Source: Amycolatopsis deserti (lineage in GTDB: Bacteria; Actinomycetota; Actinomycetes; Mycobacteriales; Pseudonocardiaceae). Taken from it: 64,000 nt of DNA. The translations under genes and the position numbers were made by a program. The notes below the pieces were generated by a model. The model searched no databases. It saw nothing but the letters and a program-made list of their open reading frames with translations, and had not been told where the DNA came from. Each line of letters begins with the position of its first letter. Position 1 is the stretch's first letter. The stretch is from NCBI RefSeq assembly GCF_014653945.1, contig NZ_BNAU01000007.1, positions 372,001-436,000 on the forward strand, in the 5' to 3' direction. Below, in pieces: positions 46,606 through 56,194 of this stretch.

Positions 46606-49014
46606 GTGAACGGAGACCGGGTGCGGGTGCCGCGCGAGGCGATCGTGCGGCCGCGGTTGATGCGAGAACTGGACCAGCCGTCGGCGTTGACGGTGCTCCG
46701 GGCGCCGCTGGGGTTCGGCAAGACCACCTTGGTGGCGCAGTGGTTGCGTGGCAGGGGAAAGGGGAGGGCCGCACGGGTGCGCGCCACCGCCGACACCGAG
46801 GAGTTCTGGCACCGCGTGCGGGACGCGTTGCTGGACTGCGGTGCCGAGTTCGGCGAAACGGCCCGGTCGCGGCTGCACGGCTTGGTCCGCGCCGTGCGCG
46901 CGGCGGGCGAACTGGTGCTCGTCATCGACGACTTCGACGAGGTCACCGACGACGGCGTCGAACGCGACCTGCTCTACCTGCTGCGCGAGTGCGACGGTCT
47001 GCGCCTGGTGGTGTGCGTGCGCGGCGGGCGCCACTTCCGCAGGCACCACCGCCTCGACGTGGACACGGTCGAGCTGACCGCGCACGACCTCGCGTTCACT
47101 GTGGACGAGGCGGAAGCGGTGCTGCAGGCCTGCGGTGTGCGCGGCGCGCCGGCCGGGGTGATCCACCGCGAGTGCGACGGCTGGCCGGAACCGGTGCGCG
47201 CCGCGGCGCTGGTGCTGCGCGAGCGGGCCGGCCGCCCCACGCCGACCGCGTCCGCGATCGTCTCCGAGTATCTGCGCGACCGACTGCTGTCCGAACTGGG
47301 CGACGGCCCGCTGCGCGATCTCGCGTGGGCCGCCGCGGTGCTCGGCCCGGCACCGGCCGGCCTGCTCGCATCCATGGCGGACGGCGAGGACCTGCTGGAG
47401 CGGCTGGGCGCGCTCGGTCTGGTCCGCGAACCCGACCACACCACCCGCTGGCCGGAAGCCGCGCGTGCCGTGCTGTCCGCGGAAATCCGCTCACCGGAGC
47501 GGGTCCGGGAACTCCGCGTGCGGGCCGCGCGGTGGTACCGCGATCACCAGCGGCCGGCCGCGGCGCTGTCGGAGGCCGTCCAGGCGCAGGACCGGGAACT
47601 GGCCGTGCGGATCATCAGTGAGAACTGGCTCGACCTCCTGGAGAACCACGCCGACGTGCTGGCGTCCGCGTTCGCCGTGCTCCCCCTGGCCGACCTGGCA
47701 CCGAGCGCGCGCGTCATGGCGGCCCGCGATCTCCTGCTGCGCGCGCCGGACAACCACGTGTTCGCCGCGCTCCCGTCGCTCCCGGCGTCGGCGCCACCGG
47801 ACCTCGATGAGGTCCTGGACACCGGTCTGGCCACGCTGCTGGTGCTCCGCGGACGCGGCATGCTGACCCGGGCGAAGGCACACGGTGACCGGCTGCTCGC
47901 CCTGGCTGGCGCGGGATCGCCCCGGTCGTCGCGGCTCTTCCGGGAGGTGGGGACGACCCGGTTGCTGACCGGGGACCTGCTCGCCGCCCGGTCGGCGCTC
48001 TCGGTGGCCGTCGACCTCGCCCCGCCGGGCGGCGCGGCGGAGGCGGCAGACCAGCTCGCCCTCGTCTCGCTGGCCACCGGCGGCGACCTCCCGGACGGCG
48101 CGGGCACGACGACGCTGACCCGCGCGATCGTGGCGCTCAACCGCCTCGACCTGACCACCGCGGCGGAGTGCGTCACCCACCTGCACCGGCAGTCGCGATC
48201 GGACGTGCTGTGGCCCTTCACCGCGTTCGTCCACTCCGGATACCTCCTGGACGCGGGCGACGCGCTGGGCGGGCTGAAGCACCTGGACCAGGTCCGCGCC
48301 GACCACCGCCACGACCACGGACCAGGCACCCTCGCCGGCGCGCTGCTGGCCGCGGCCGAGGCCGGCCTGCTCATCGCGCTCGGACACGGCAACCAGGCCG
48401 GGGCTGTGCTCGACGGGTTCGATCCCCGGCACCCGCTGCTGCGGGTGATCCGCGCCCGCCTGCTGCTGCTCGGCGGGAACCCGCGCGAGGCGCTGCACCT
48501 AGGCGAGGATCCGGCCTGGTTGCGGACCGCGCCGCGATCGCTCGAGCTGGAGATGCTGCTGATCCGCGCCATCGCCCAGTTCCGGTCGGACGACCGCGCG
48601 GGCGCCGCGGAGACGTTGCGCCGCGCCGCCGCCTCGGCCCGGCGGACCGGACTCCTCCGTCCCTTCCGGACCGTGCCGCGCGCGGAGCTCGACGAGCTGG
48701 CGGACCAGGCCGGTCCCGAAGCCGTCGCGCTGCTGCGGGAGCCCGCGCTGCGCGCCCTGCCGGACCTGTACCCGGCGCGGCTGGACCTGGTGGTGCTCAC
48801 CGACCGGGAACGCCTCATCCTGGGCTACCTCGCGGCCGGGCTGCCCAGCCAGCGGATCGCGCACCAGCTCTTCATCTCCTACAACACGGTGAAGACGCAC
48901 GTCCGCGGCCTGTACCGGAAGCTCCAGGCGGGCAGCCGGGACGAGGCGCTCGCGCGGGCGCACGCGCTCGGCCTGCTCCCTGTGGAACCAGCGTTGACCA
49001 CGGTCCCGGCCTGA
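46606..49014 (+). CDS. MalT-like LuxR-family ATPase regulator
   Basis: This 802-residue protein has a P-loop (LRAPLGFGKTTLVAQWL near residue 32), a Walker-B-like LVLVIDDFDEVTDD near 108, a long TPR-like helical middle and a C-terminal LuxR helix-turn-helix (LTDRERLILGYLAAGLPSQR; SYNTVKTHVRGLYRKLQ). This is the MalT/LAL architecture. GTG 46606 has AGGGGAG 7 bases upstream; 46603 is equally possible. It is divergent from the surface-protein operon, which it may control. Confidence 0.88.
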   Translation: MNGDRVRVPREAIVRPRLMRELDQPSALTVLRAPLGFGKTTLVAQWLRGRGKGRAARVRATADTEEFWHRVRDALLDCGAEFGETARSRLHGLVRAVRAAGELVLVIDDFDEVTDDGVERDLLYLLRECDGLRLVVCVRGGRHFRRHHRLDVDTVELTAHDLAFTVDEAEAVLQACGVRGAPAGVIHRECDGWPEPVRAAALVLRERAGRPTPTASAIVSEYLRDRLLSELGDGPLRDLAWAAAVLGPAPAGLLASMADGEDLLERLGALGLVREPDHTTRWPEAARAVLSAEIRSPERVRELRVRAARWYRDHQRPAAALSEAVQAQDRELAVRIISENWLDLLENHADVLASAFAVLPLADLAPSARVMAARDLLLRAPDNHVFAALPSLPASAPPDLDEVLDTGLATLLVLRGRGMLTRAKAHGDRLLALAGAGSPRSSRLFREVGTTRLLTGDLLAARSALSVAVDLAPPGGAAEAADQLALVSLATGGDLPDGAGTTTLTRAIVALNRLDLTTAAECVTHLHRQSRSDVLWPFTAFVHSGYLLDAGDALGGLKHLDQVRADHRHDHGPGTLAGALLAAAEAGLLIALGHGNQAGAVLDGFDPRHPLLRVIRARLLLLGGNPREALHLGEDPAWLRTAPRSLELEMLLIRAIAQFRSDDRAGAAETLRRAAASARRTGLLRPFRTVPRAELDELADQAGPEAVALLREPALRALPDLYPARLDLVVLTDRERLILGYLAAGLPSQRIAHQLFISYNTVKTHVRGLYRKLQAGSRDEALARAHALGLLPVEPALTTVPA

Positions 49015-49088
49015 CCTCGACAGTCCACGCACACCGTGAGTAGCATCACGGTCGATGCGAGGTGGATCGCGCGAGGGGTGGTTCGGTA

Positions 49089-49886
49089 GTGGAGAGCCCG
49101 CCGGCGCACCGTCACGGCGACGAGGAACGTGAACGAACCACACGATCGGCGGGAGACGCGGTGACCACGGCGGTGACCACCCTGTTGACCCGGTGGCGGG
49201 CGCGCTCACGCGAACTCGGGTGGCCCTCGGACCTCGCCTGGGAGACCGACGCGGCGCCCGCGGTCGTCGAGGCCTGCCTGTCCGGCAGCGGCCTGCTCCC
49301 CGCGCTGCGCGAACTCGCCGACCAGCGCCTCGGCTCGGCCGCCACGGACGTCGACTTCGCGCGCGACGTCGACGCACTCGCCTCGTGCCTGCCCGGGGCC
49401 GCCCTGGGGCCTGCCCCCGCGGACCTGGTGGCGGCCGCCGCCCGCGCGATGCGGGAGATCGTCGCCCGCGACGCCCTCCTCGCGCACGGCACGGATCCCG
49501 TGACCGGGCTGCGGACCCGCTCCGCTTTCCTGCACGACCTGACCTCCCCCGGCTACGACGACGTGGACCGGCACGTCCTGGTGGCGCGGTGGGAACCGGC
49601 TACGGCGCCCTGGTCCTCGATGTCGGCGCGGACGACGATCGCCGACCACCTCCGGCCACACCTCGGCGCACGCGAATCCGCCGGATCGGTCGGCCCCTGC
49701 GACGTCGCGGTGCTGGTGACGAGCCCGGAGCGGGCCGAACGGCTCGGCGAACTCCTCCACGGCCTGCCGGGGGCGCCGGGCCTGACCGTGTCGATCGCCG
49801 GGTGGCCCCGGGGCGCCGATCCCGCGCGGCAGGCCGCGTGGCTGCTCGACCTCTTCCCGTCCCTGGTGGACGAACCGCTCATCTGA
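49089..49886 (+). CDS. Protein with degenerate GGDEF-like C-terminal half
   Basis: This 265-residue cytosolic protein contains TDPVTGLRTRSAFLHDL near residue 135, like the DPLTGLxNR opening of GGDEF domains, but no GGDEF active-site motif follows; the remainder (CDVAVLVTSPERAERLGELL) looks like a shrunken version. Cyclic-di-GMP synthesis is not possible. The N-terminal helical half is unrecognised. GTG 49089 follows GAGGGG; a start at 49062 is an alternative. It may be a sensory partner of the LuxR protein upstream. Confidence 0.65.
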   Translation: MESPPAHRHGDEERERTTRSAGDAVTTAVTTLLTRWRARSRELGWPSDLAWETDAAPAVVEACLSGSGLLPALRELADQRLGSAATDVDFARDVDALASCLPGAALGPAPADLVAAAARAMREIVARDALLAHGTDPVTGLRTRSAFLHDLTSPGYDDVDRHVLVARWEPATAPWSSMSARTTIADHLRPHLGARESAGSVGPCDVAVLVTSPERAERLGELLHGLPGAPGLTVSIAGWPRGADPARQAAWLLDLFPSLVDEPLI

Positions 49887-50125
49887 GCAGCGCACAGCTG
49901 GTCCGGGCGCAAAAATGGAGTAGCGTTACCGTTTCGTGATAAGCGCCCGGATCCGGTCGTGCGGTATCGGCCGGTCCAGCGCAGCTGTTATCCGTAAAAC
50001 CCGTTAATCACCCGTTGAGCGGATCGAACGCGGATTCATCCGCTCTGAGTAGTTCGAGTTCACCCAATCGGTTCGCCAAACCTGTAGTTGCATTCTTCAC
50101 CTGGAAGTGCATGGAGGAGGGGCTG
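49887..50125. other. AT-richer intergenic region upstream of ECF sigma gene
   Basis: This 239-bp stretch is clearly less GC-rich than its surroundings, especially 49905-50110, as expected for a promoter region or recent insertion. Frames through it are short or lack ribosome sites. I could not pick a confident -35/-10 pair. Confidence 0.5.
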
Positions 50126-50698
50126 ATGGGTGACACCGCGACGCGGGAACTGGCCGGTATGTCGGACGACGATCTGCTCGGCGAAGCTCGTGGGGGTGAT
50201 CGCGAGGCGTTCGCGGTCCTGGTCAGCAGACACCAGGCCGCGGTGCTGAGATACGCGTGCTCGGTCGCCCGCTGTCCGGCGGACGCGCAGGACCTGACCG
50301 CCGACGCACTGGTGCGGACGATGCTGGCGCTGGAGGGCGGTGGCGGTCCGGCCACCAACTTCCCCGCCTACCTGCGGACCACGGTCCGGCGCCTGGCCAT
50401 CGACCTCGGCGCGCGGAACGGACGCGCCGTCGCGGCCGGCCTGTCCCCGGTCGTCGTCGAGCCGAGAACGCCGCCCCTGGACGAGCAACTGGGCGGCGAC
50501 CGGAACCTCGCCGACGCGTTCACGGCCCTGCCCGCCCGCTGGCGCCGGGTCCTCTGGATGGTGGAGGTGCTGGGACATCGCCCTCAGGAGGTGGCCGCCG
50601 AGCTCGGCATCGCGCCCGCCGCCGCGTGCTCACTGCTGTGGCGGGCGCGGACGGCGCTGCGGCGGCAATACGATCTGCTCGCCTCCCGCGACTCGTGA
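50126..50698 (+). CDS. ECF-type sigma factor
   Basis: This 190-residue sigma factor has region 2 (DREAFAVLVSRHQAAVLRYA; DAQDLTADALVRTM) and region 4 (LPARWRRVLWMVEVLGHRPQ, then EVAAELGIAPAAACSLLWRA). ATG 50126 has GAGGAGGGG just upstream; an ATG at 50111 is in frame. No anti-sigma gene is adjacent, so its control is unknown. The gene set around it (LuxR proteins, NlpC/P60) suggests a cell-envelope or developmental regulon. Confidence 0.87.
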   Translation: MGDTATRELAGMSDDDLLGEARGGDREAFAVLVSRHQAAVLRYACSVARCPADAQDLTADALVRTMLALEGGGGPATNFPAYLRTTVRRLAIDLGARNGRAVAAGLSPVVVEPRTPPLDEQLGGDRNLADAFTALPARWRRVLWMVEVLGHRPQEVAAELGIAPAAACSLLWRARTALRRQYDLLASRDS

Positions 50699-50810
50699 CC
50701 GCCGGATTTCATCACGCGTTTCATCAACGTCCGCATTGTCCGGACTCCCCGGCGCAGGTATACCGGAGGAGAAAGCGCATTCCCCTCGACGGCCACGGAG
50801 GACCAACCCG

Positions 50811-51461
50811 GTGCGGATTTCGGTACTGGGCAGCGGGATCGTCGGTCGTACCCTCGCCGCACGGCTGGTCGAGCTCCGGCACCGCGTCGTGATCGGGAGC
50901 CGCGACCCGGGGCAGCCGCACATCACCCGCTGGGTCCGCGCGGCGGGCGAGCTGGCGCGGGCCGGCACGTACGCGGAGGCGGCGCGGTCGGCGTCGATCG
51001 TGGTCAACGCCACCGCGGGAACGGCCACCGTGGACGCCCTGCGCACGGCGGGTGAGGACGAACTCGCCGGCAAGGTGCTCGTCGACGTCGCGAACGCGGT
51101 CAGCGACCCGGCGGCGGACCCGCCCCTGCTGCGGACCGGCGAGCGCAGCCTCGGCGAGGAGATCCAGGCGTTGTTCCCGCAGACCAGGGTGGTCAAGGCG
51201 CTGAACACGGTGAGCCCGTCGGTGATGGTGAACCCGAAGCGCGTGCCCGGCGAGCACGTCGCGTTCCTCGCCGGCGACAGCAGGCAGGCCAAGACGATGG
51301 TGACCGGTCTGCTGCGCGAGTTCGGCTGGCCCGTGGACGCGATCGTCGACCTCGGCGACATCACCGGTGCGCGGTCGATGGAGATGCTGTTCCCGCTGCG
51401 GCAGCGGCTGAGCAGGTCCCTCGGGCACACCAACTTCAACCTCGGGGTCCTGCACGCCTGA
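50811..51461 (+). CDS. F420-dependent NADP oxidoreductase-like protein
   Basis: This 216-residue Rossmann protein has ISVLGSGIVGRTLAARLVEL at the N-terminus, VVIGSRDP, and VVKALNTVSPSVMVNP, matching the NADPH:F420 oxidoreductase/dinucleotide-binding family. Members either reduce F420 or use NADPH on unknown substrates. GTG 50811 is supported by GGAGG 9 bases upstream. It ends 5 bp from the convergent LuxR-type gene. Confidence 0.87.
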   Translation: MRISVLGSGIVGRTLAARLVELRHRVVIGSRDPGQPHITRWVRAAGELARAGTYAEAARSASIVVNATAGTATVDALRTAGEDELAGKVLVDVANAVSDPAADPPLLRTGERSLGEEIQALFPQTRVVKALNTVSPSVMVNPKRVPGEHVAFLAGDSRQAKTMVTGLLREFGWPVDAIVDLGDITGARSMEMLFPLRQRLSRSLGHTNFNLGVLHA

Positions 51462-51466
51462 CGGCA

Positions 51467-52177
51467 CTAGGACGCCTGTCGCCGCTCGGCGTCGGGCTGC
51501 CCGGGCACGACCAGCAACCCAGCCCGGAACGCGAGGGCTACGGCGTGGGTGCGGTCCCGCGCGGCGAGCTTGCGCAGCACCCCCCGTACGTGGGTCCGGA
51601 TCGTCTCCACCGACAGCAGCAGGCTCGCCGCGATCTGCGTGGTGCTGAGCCCTTCGGCGATGAGCTGCAGCACCTGGTACTCGCGCGCGCTCAGCGCGGG
51701 CCGCGTCGGGACCGGGAGGGGCTCCTCGCCCGCGATCTCCCGCGGCAGCAACAGTCCCCGCAGTTGCCCGTCGACGTGGATCTGCCGGGTTGCGGCAGCG
51801 ATCGCCTCGGTGATGCGGAACGGGTCGGCCGCGCGCGCGACCACGCCGCGGGCCCCGGCACGCAGCAACTCGCCGAGGTGGGCGCGGTTCAGCTGGCCGG
51901 GCTCCAGCAGCACCACCACCGCGACCGTGTTCCGGACCCCCGTCAGCAGCGGGATGAGCTGCGGCTGGCGGTTCACGCCCGCGCCGAGCAGGACGACGTC
52001 GGGGTGCGCGTGCTCGACCAGTCGGAGCAGGTCCGGCGCGGTGCCCGCGTGACCGGCCCAGCGCATCGTGGCGCTGCGCCGGACCAGAGCGAAGAGCCCC
52101 TCTCGGAAGAGCGGGAGCGAGTCGGCCACCGCGACGCGGATGCCGGATCTGCCGTGAACGGCGGAAGTCGTGGACAA
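51467..52177 (-). CDS. LuxR-type regulator with degenerate receiver
   Basis: This 236-residue NarL/FixJ-like protein has a receiver-like domain (about 12-130) in which the phospho-acceptor Asp is replaced (HPDVVLLGAGVN), and a LuxR HTH (LSAREYQVLQLIAEGLSTTQ; SVETIRTHVRGVLRKL). Phosphorylation is therefore unlikely. TTG 52177 was chosen because AGAGGAGG lies 7 bases upstream. It is the last gene of a leftward run with the NlpC/P60 gene and another LuxR-type gene. Confidence 0.83.
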   Translation of the reverse strand: MSTTSAVHGRSGIRVAVADSLPLFREGLFALVRRSATMRWAGHAGTAPDLLRLVEHAHPDVVLLGAGVNRQPQLIPLLTGVRNTVAVVVLLEPGQLNRAHLGELLRAGARGVVARAADPFRITEAIAAATRQIHVDGQLRGLLLPREIAGEEPLPVPTRPALSAREYQVLQLIAEGLSTTQIAASLLLSVETIRTHVRGVLRKLAARDRTHAVALAFRAGLLVVPGQPDAERRQAS

Positions 52178-52203
52178 GGTTGTTCCTCCTCTGGTTGCGG
52201 TTC

Positions 52204-53154
52204 TCAACGCAGCAGCCGCCGGATCCCGCTGACCGGGCCGATCGCGTCGATGTCCGCGATCCGGACCGGCTCACCTGGACGAGACAGGTGCACCGCACGC
52301 GACTCGTCGATCACGACGGCGACGTGGCTGACGGGCTGGTAGTAGAAGACGAGATCGCCGGGGCGGACCTGGTCCCTCGGCACGGGGACACCCACCCCCG
52401 CCTGCAGCGCGCTCGTGCGCGGCACGGTCAGGCCGACGGACCGGAACGCGGCCAGCACGAGACCCGAACAGTCGTAGCTGCCCGGTCCCTCGGCGCCCCA
52501 CACGTAGGGTTTGCCGAGCTGCGCCAACGCGAACCGCACCACGTTCCCGGCATCGCCCTCGCCGACCGGCGACAGCGCGTCCACGCGGCGCTGTGCGTCC
52601 TCGACGTCGCGGAGGGCGGCTTCGCGGTGTGCTCCGGCGGCGGCGAGCGCATCGGCCGCCGCGGTGCGGGCCGCCTCAGCGTGTGTCAGGGCATCCGCGG
52701 ACGCGGTGACCGCGAACTCGGCCTGACGCACGGATTCTTCGGCCGCCCGCACCTCCGCGAACTGGTCGGCGGCGACGAAATCGAGCAGGGGCAGCGCCGC
52801 CCGGTAGTCCAGCGGCGCGCTGTTGTCCAGCACCGCGAACTCCCGTCCACGGCGGAACTCCGCGGAAACCCCGGAGTAGAAACCGGCCACGCGTGACCGG
52901 GCCGCCACGGCCGCGGACCGCGCCGCGCGCAACGCCTCGCCAGTGGACCCGCTGCCGGCCAGCGCGGCCGACAGGTTCCGCTCAGTCGCCGCGAGTTCGG
53001 CTTCCCTGCCGCTCACTTCGATCTGCACGGCGGCGAGTTCGTCCTGGGCGCGCCGGAGTTCCTGGTACGCGTTGTCCGCGTCGCGTTGCGGTGCGGCCAG
53101 TGCCGGCGCGGCAGCGAGGACGGCCGTCAACCACACCACGACCAGCAGCGTCAT
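52204..53154 (-). CDS. Secreted NlpC/P60 peptidoglycan endopeptidase
   Basis: This 316-residue protein has a signal peptide (MTLLVVVWLTAVLAAAPALA), a coiled-coil region (about 25-190) and an NlpC/P60 domain with the catalytic Cys in SYDCSGLVLAAF and His in PVSHVAVVIDE. Such RipA-like enzymes cleave peptidoglycan stem peptides during cell separation, with the coiled coil controlling access. It is encoded between two atypical LuxR-type regulators on the same strand. Confidence 0.9.
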   Translation of the reverse strand: MTLLVVVWLTAVLAAAPALAAPQRDADNAYQELRRAQDELAAVQIEVSGREAELAATERNLSAALAGSGSTGEALRAARSAAVAARSRVAGFYSGVSAEFRRGREFAVLDNSAPLDYRAALPLLDFVAADQFAEVRAAEESVRQAEFAVTASADALTHAEAARTAAADALAAAGAHREAALRDVEDAQRRVDALSPVGEGDAGNVVRFALAQLGKPYVWGAEGPGSYDCSGLVLAAFRSVGLTVPRTSALQAGVGVPVPRDQVRPGDLVFYYQPVSHVAVVIDESRAVHLSRPGEPVRIADIDAIGPVSGIRRLLR

Positions 53155-53210
53155 CCTGACCACACCGAAGAGACCGGCCGGCGCGGCGGAACCTGACGCG
53201 GACCACTGGA

Positions 53211-53789
53211 TCAGGTCGGGAAGAGACCCGCCCGTATCGCGAGCGCCACCGCGTGCGCCCGCGACGACGCACGCAACTTCGTCTTCACCGCGCGCAGAGC
53301 GGAGCGGACGGCGCCCGGGGTGAGATCGAGTTCGGCCGCGGTCTCCTCCGCCGTCATCCCGCGCGCGGCGCGTTCCAGGACCGCGATCTCCTGCGCCGTC
53401 AGGCCGGACACCCGGTCGCCGGGCACCCGGGCTACCACGGCGACCTCGGCGAGTGCGCCGAACACGTTGCCCGGCAGGCCGTTGCGGAGCACCGCCCAGC
53501 TGATGACGCCGTCCACGCCGGGCGGCGGCGGGGTGTCCTCGGCCAGCAGCAGCACGACCGCGGAGGGCGCCGCCGCGCGGATGTCGCGGCACAGTGCAGG
53601 AAGGTCGGCCACGTCGCCGTCGACGATCACGATGTCCGGATCGGACTGCCGCACCGCGCGGAGACCCGCGACGCTCGCGTCCGCGATCTCCCACCGCGGC
53701 GCGGGACCCGCCGGCTGTGCCGATCGCAGCGCCTGCGCGCGAGCCGGGTCCTCCCCGACGTACATCGCGACGAGGGCGGCCGCGGGCAT
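53211..53789 (-). CDS. Short LuxR-type regulator with atypical receiver
   Basis: This 192-residue protein has a compressed receiver-like region (IVIVDGDV keeps an Asp, but the conserved Lys region is absent) and a C-terminal LuxR-type HTH (LTAQEIAVLERAARGMTAEE; TPGAVRSALRAVKTKL). It precedes the NlpC/P60 gene by 56 bp and may control it. No histidine kinase is nearby. Confidence 0.8.
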   Translation of the reverse strand: MPAAALVAMYVGEDPARAQALRSAQPAGPAPRWEIADASVAGLRAVRQSDPDIVIVDGDVADLPALCRDIRAAAPSAVVLLLAEDTPPPPGVDGVISWAVLRNGLPGNVFGALAEVAVVARVPGDRVSGLTAQEIAVLERAARGMTAEETAAELDLTPGAVRSALRAVKTKLRASSRAHAVALAIRAGLFPT

Positions 53790-53899
53790 CCACCAACTCC
53801 TGTGCGTTCTCCGACTGGTGACCCGAGATTAGTTGATCTTGCGCGCACCGGGCGGGTGAACCGCGAGGACACTGTCAGTAGCAGTAAGCGCTTCCAGCA

Positions 53900-55519
53900 A
53901 TGCGGTTTTCCGCGGTGATTACTATCCGAGAAGTGCACGAACGCAGCTCGCTCGACGAGTTTTCCGCAGAACTGCGCCGGATCGTCGGCGCGCAGGACTG
54001 GGACGAGCTGGAGGACCTTTGTGACCGGCACTGGCTGGCGTTGCCCGCGGACCTGGCCGGGATGCTCGTCGCCGCGCTCGGGGCGATCCCGCCCGAGGTC
54101 CTGCACGGCAGGCCGCGACTGGTCATCGCGTGGCTCACCAACGCCCACGCGCTGGCCGCTCCCGCGGATGCGGAACTGCGCGCGTTCCTCCGGCGCTACA
54201 TGGAAGTGGGTGCGCGGATGGCCGCCGAGTTCGACCTGACCGCGGACGCCCCGCCGGCCACGCTGATCGCGCTGGGCACCGCGAAGCTCATCCAGTTGCG
54301 GGCACAGGGCAGCCTGGACGAGGCGGACGAGCTCGGCGAGGAGCTCGCACGGCGGGTGGACGAACTCCGCCCGCTGCCGCGGGAACGATCGACGCTGCGG
54401 CCCGGATGGCTTGCGCTGCAACGGGGTCTGACCCGATCGCTGGCCGGGGACCTCGACGGCGCCACCGCCCTCTACCAGCTGGCGCACGAGCAGGCGCGGG
54501 CCGAACCGCTCACGCACTTCGCCGGGATCAACGCCGCGGCGAACCTCGCGATGGTCTTCGCGCACCAGGGCCAGACAGGGGCGGCCGAGCGGTGGATCAG
54601 GACGATGCGGTCGTACCCGCCGCCGATGGCGTCGGTCGCCTTCCTCGGCACCGTCGGAGCGACGATCGCCGAGGGCTGGCTCGCGCTCGACCGGCACGAC
54701 CGGGACGGCGTGGCGGCCGCTCTCGCGGTGACCGGCGACGGCACCAAGCCGATCGAGGTGTGGCCGTTCGTCGCGGCCCTGGTCGGCGCCGCCGCGCTGC
54801 ACTTCGGTGACCCCGCGGACGGGCTCGACCAGCTCGAACGGATCCGGATCAGCAGGCAGGCCAGCGCCGGGCCGGGCATCGCGCAGCAGGTGCTGGACCG
54901 CGCCAGGGCCGACCTGCTGATCGCCGCCGGGCAGGGGAACCGTGCGCTGCGGATGCTCCGGCACGAAACGGCCGCGGTGCCGGTCTGGCTGGCGGTTCCG
55001 TCGGCCCGGCTGCACCTGCTGGCGGGCGACCACCGGCAGGCCAGGGCGATCGCCGCGCGCAGCGTGTGGCACGCGGGCACGCCGCGCCGCGACCGGGCCC
55101 AGCTGCTGCTCGTGCACGCCGTGGCCGCGCTCCGGATGGGTGACCGGGAAGCCGCCCGCGGCGCCGTCCGGATGCTGTCCTCGGTCCGCGAGCCGGACGA
55201 GGTGGCGTCCCTCGCGACGCTGCCCGCGGCGGAACGCGCGGAACTCCTCGGCGAGGTCGAGCTGACGGAGTCCGCGGCCGCGCGCCTGGCCCCTGCGCGC
55301 CCCGTCTTCCCGGAGCGGATCGACCTGGTGGCGCTGACCAACCGCGAGCAACGGGTCCTGACCGAGCTGACGCAGGGCCACTCGCCGCAGGAGATCGCGC
55401 GCAGCCTGGTCGTCTCCGTGGCGACGGTCCGCTCCCAGTTGCAGAGCGTGTACCGGAAGCTGGGTGCCTCCAACCGGGACGAGGCGATCATGCGCACCTA
55501 CGAGTTGGGCCTGCTCTGA
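53900..55519 (+). CDS. LuxR-family regulator with TPR-like repeats
   Basis: This 539-residue protein lacks a P-loop; residues about 25-450 are helical, TPR-like, and the C-terminus is a LuxR HTH (LTNREQRVLTELTQGHSPQE; SVATVRSQLQSVYRKLGA). It resembles the C-terminal two-thirds of MalT-like proteins and of the 46.6-kb regulator. ATG 53900 lacks a strong ribosome site; GTG 53933 is an alternative. It is divergent from the short LuxR/NlpC cluster. Confidence 0.83.
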   Translation: MRFSAVITIREVHERSSLDEFSAELRRIVGAQDWDELEDLCDRHWLALPADLAGMLVAALGAIPPEVLHGRPRLVIAWLTNAHALAAPADAELRAFLRRYMEVGARMAAEFDLTADAPPATLIALGTAKLIQLRAQGSLDEADELGEELARRVDELRPLPRERSTLRPGWLALQRGLTRSLAGDLDGATALYQLAHEQARAEPLTHFAGINAAANLAMVFAHQGQTGAAERWIRTMRSYPPPMASVAFLGTVGATIAEGWLALDRHDRDGVAAALAVTGDGTKPIEVWPFVAALVGAAALHFGDPADGLDQLERIRISRQASAGPGIAQQVLDRARADLLIAAGQGNRALRMLRHETAAVPVWLAVPSARLHLLAGDHRQARAIAARSVWHAGTPRRDRAQLLLVHAVAALRMGDREAARGAVRMLSSVREPDEVASLATLPAAERAELLGEVELTESAAARLAPARPVFPERIDLVALTNREQRVLTELTQGHSPQEIARSLVVSVATVRSQLQSVYRKLGASNRDEAIMRTYELGLL

Positions 55520-55657
55520 GCCGGGGTAGCGTACGCTCGCCGGGAACACCGTCCGTCCCACCCCCTTCGACCCCAGAACCGGACGGCGCCCGCCGGCGAG
55601 CTTCGCGCCCCCGCACCCCTCAGACTGGGTGGGGGCCGCGGACATGACGCGGGCGTG

Positions 55658-56100
55658 TCAGGAAGTTCGGCCGTCGCGGGTGAGGAACGCGGTGAGTTGC
55701 CGCGCCTACTCGTCGACGGCGGTCCGCTCAGCGCGGGTGACGCGGCGCAGCGGGGCGACGGTACCGGTGTCCGCTTTGACGGTCCAGGTCGCGGCGACCC
55801 GGCCGCCGACCAGCGCGACGCGCTCGCCGGCCACCGAGGGTTGCGGTGGACGTCGTCGATGATCCGGCTGCGGCCCTGGTAGCGGGGGATCGCGTTGTCG
55901 AACGCGGGCAGGAACCGGACCGGACCGGGTGTGCCGGGGTCGAGGCGTGGCGCGCCGGGCAGGTCAAGGAGGTCGCGGCCGTGTTCGTCGCGGAAGGCGA
56001 CCAGTTCGTCGCGGATAGCGGCGGCCGCGACGGGCAGCCCGGCGAGGCCGCTCCAGACCCGCAGGTCGGCCACGGTGTCCGGTCTACCGCCTGGTGCGGA
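55658..56100 (-). pseudogene. Winged-helix DNA-binding (AlkZ-like) protein relic
   Basis: One frame encodes TVADLRVWSGLAGLPVAAAA through VRFLPAFDNAIPRYQGRSRI; near 55830 the frame shifts to GERVALVGGRVAATWTVKAD, and an internal stop separates this from ARQLTAFLTRDGRTS. The combined product matches the C-terminal half of the HTH_42/AlkZ-like family. The N-terminal half is missing. Frameshift, stop and truncation show it is dead. Confidence 0.7.
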
Positions 56101-56194
56101 CCGGGCGAACATCGTGCACACCAGCCTCGAAGAGATTGGGCGATTCTCCGACGAGAGGCGTGGGCGGAAGCCCTGCTGTGGACGACCGGGCTGG

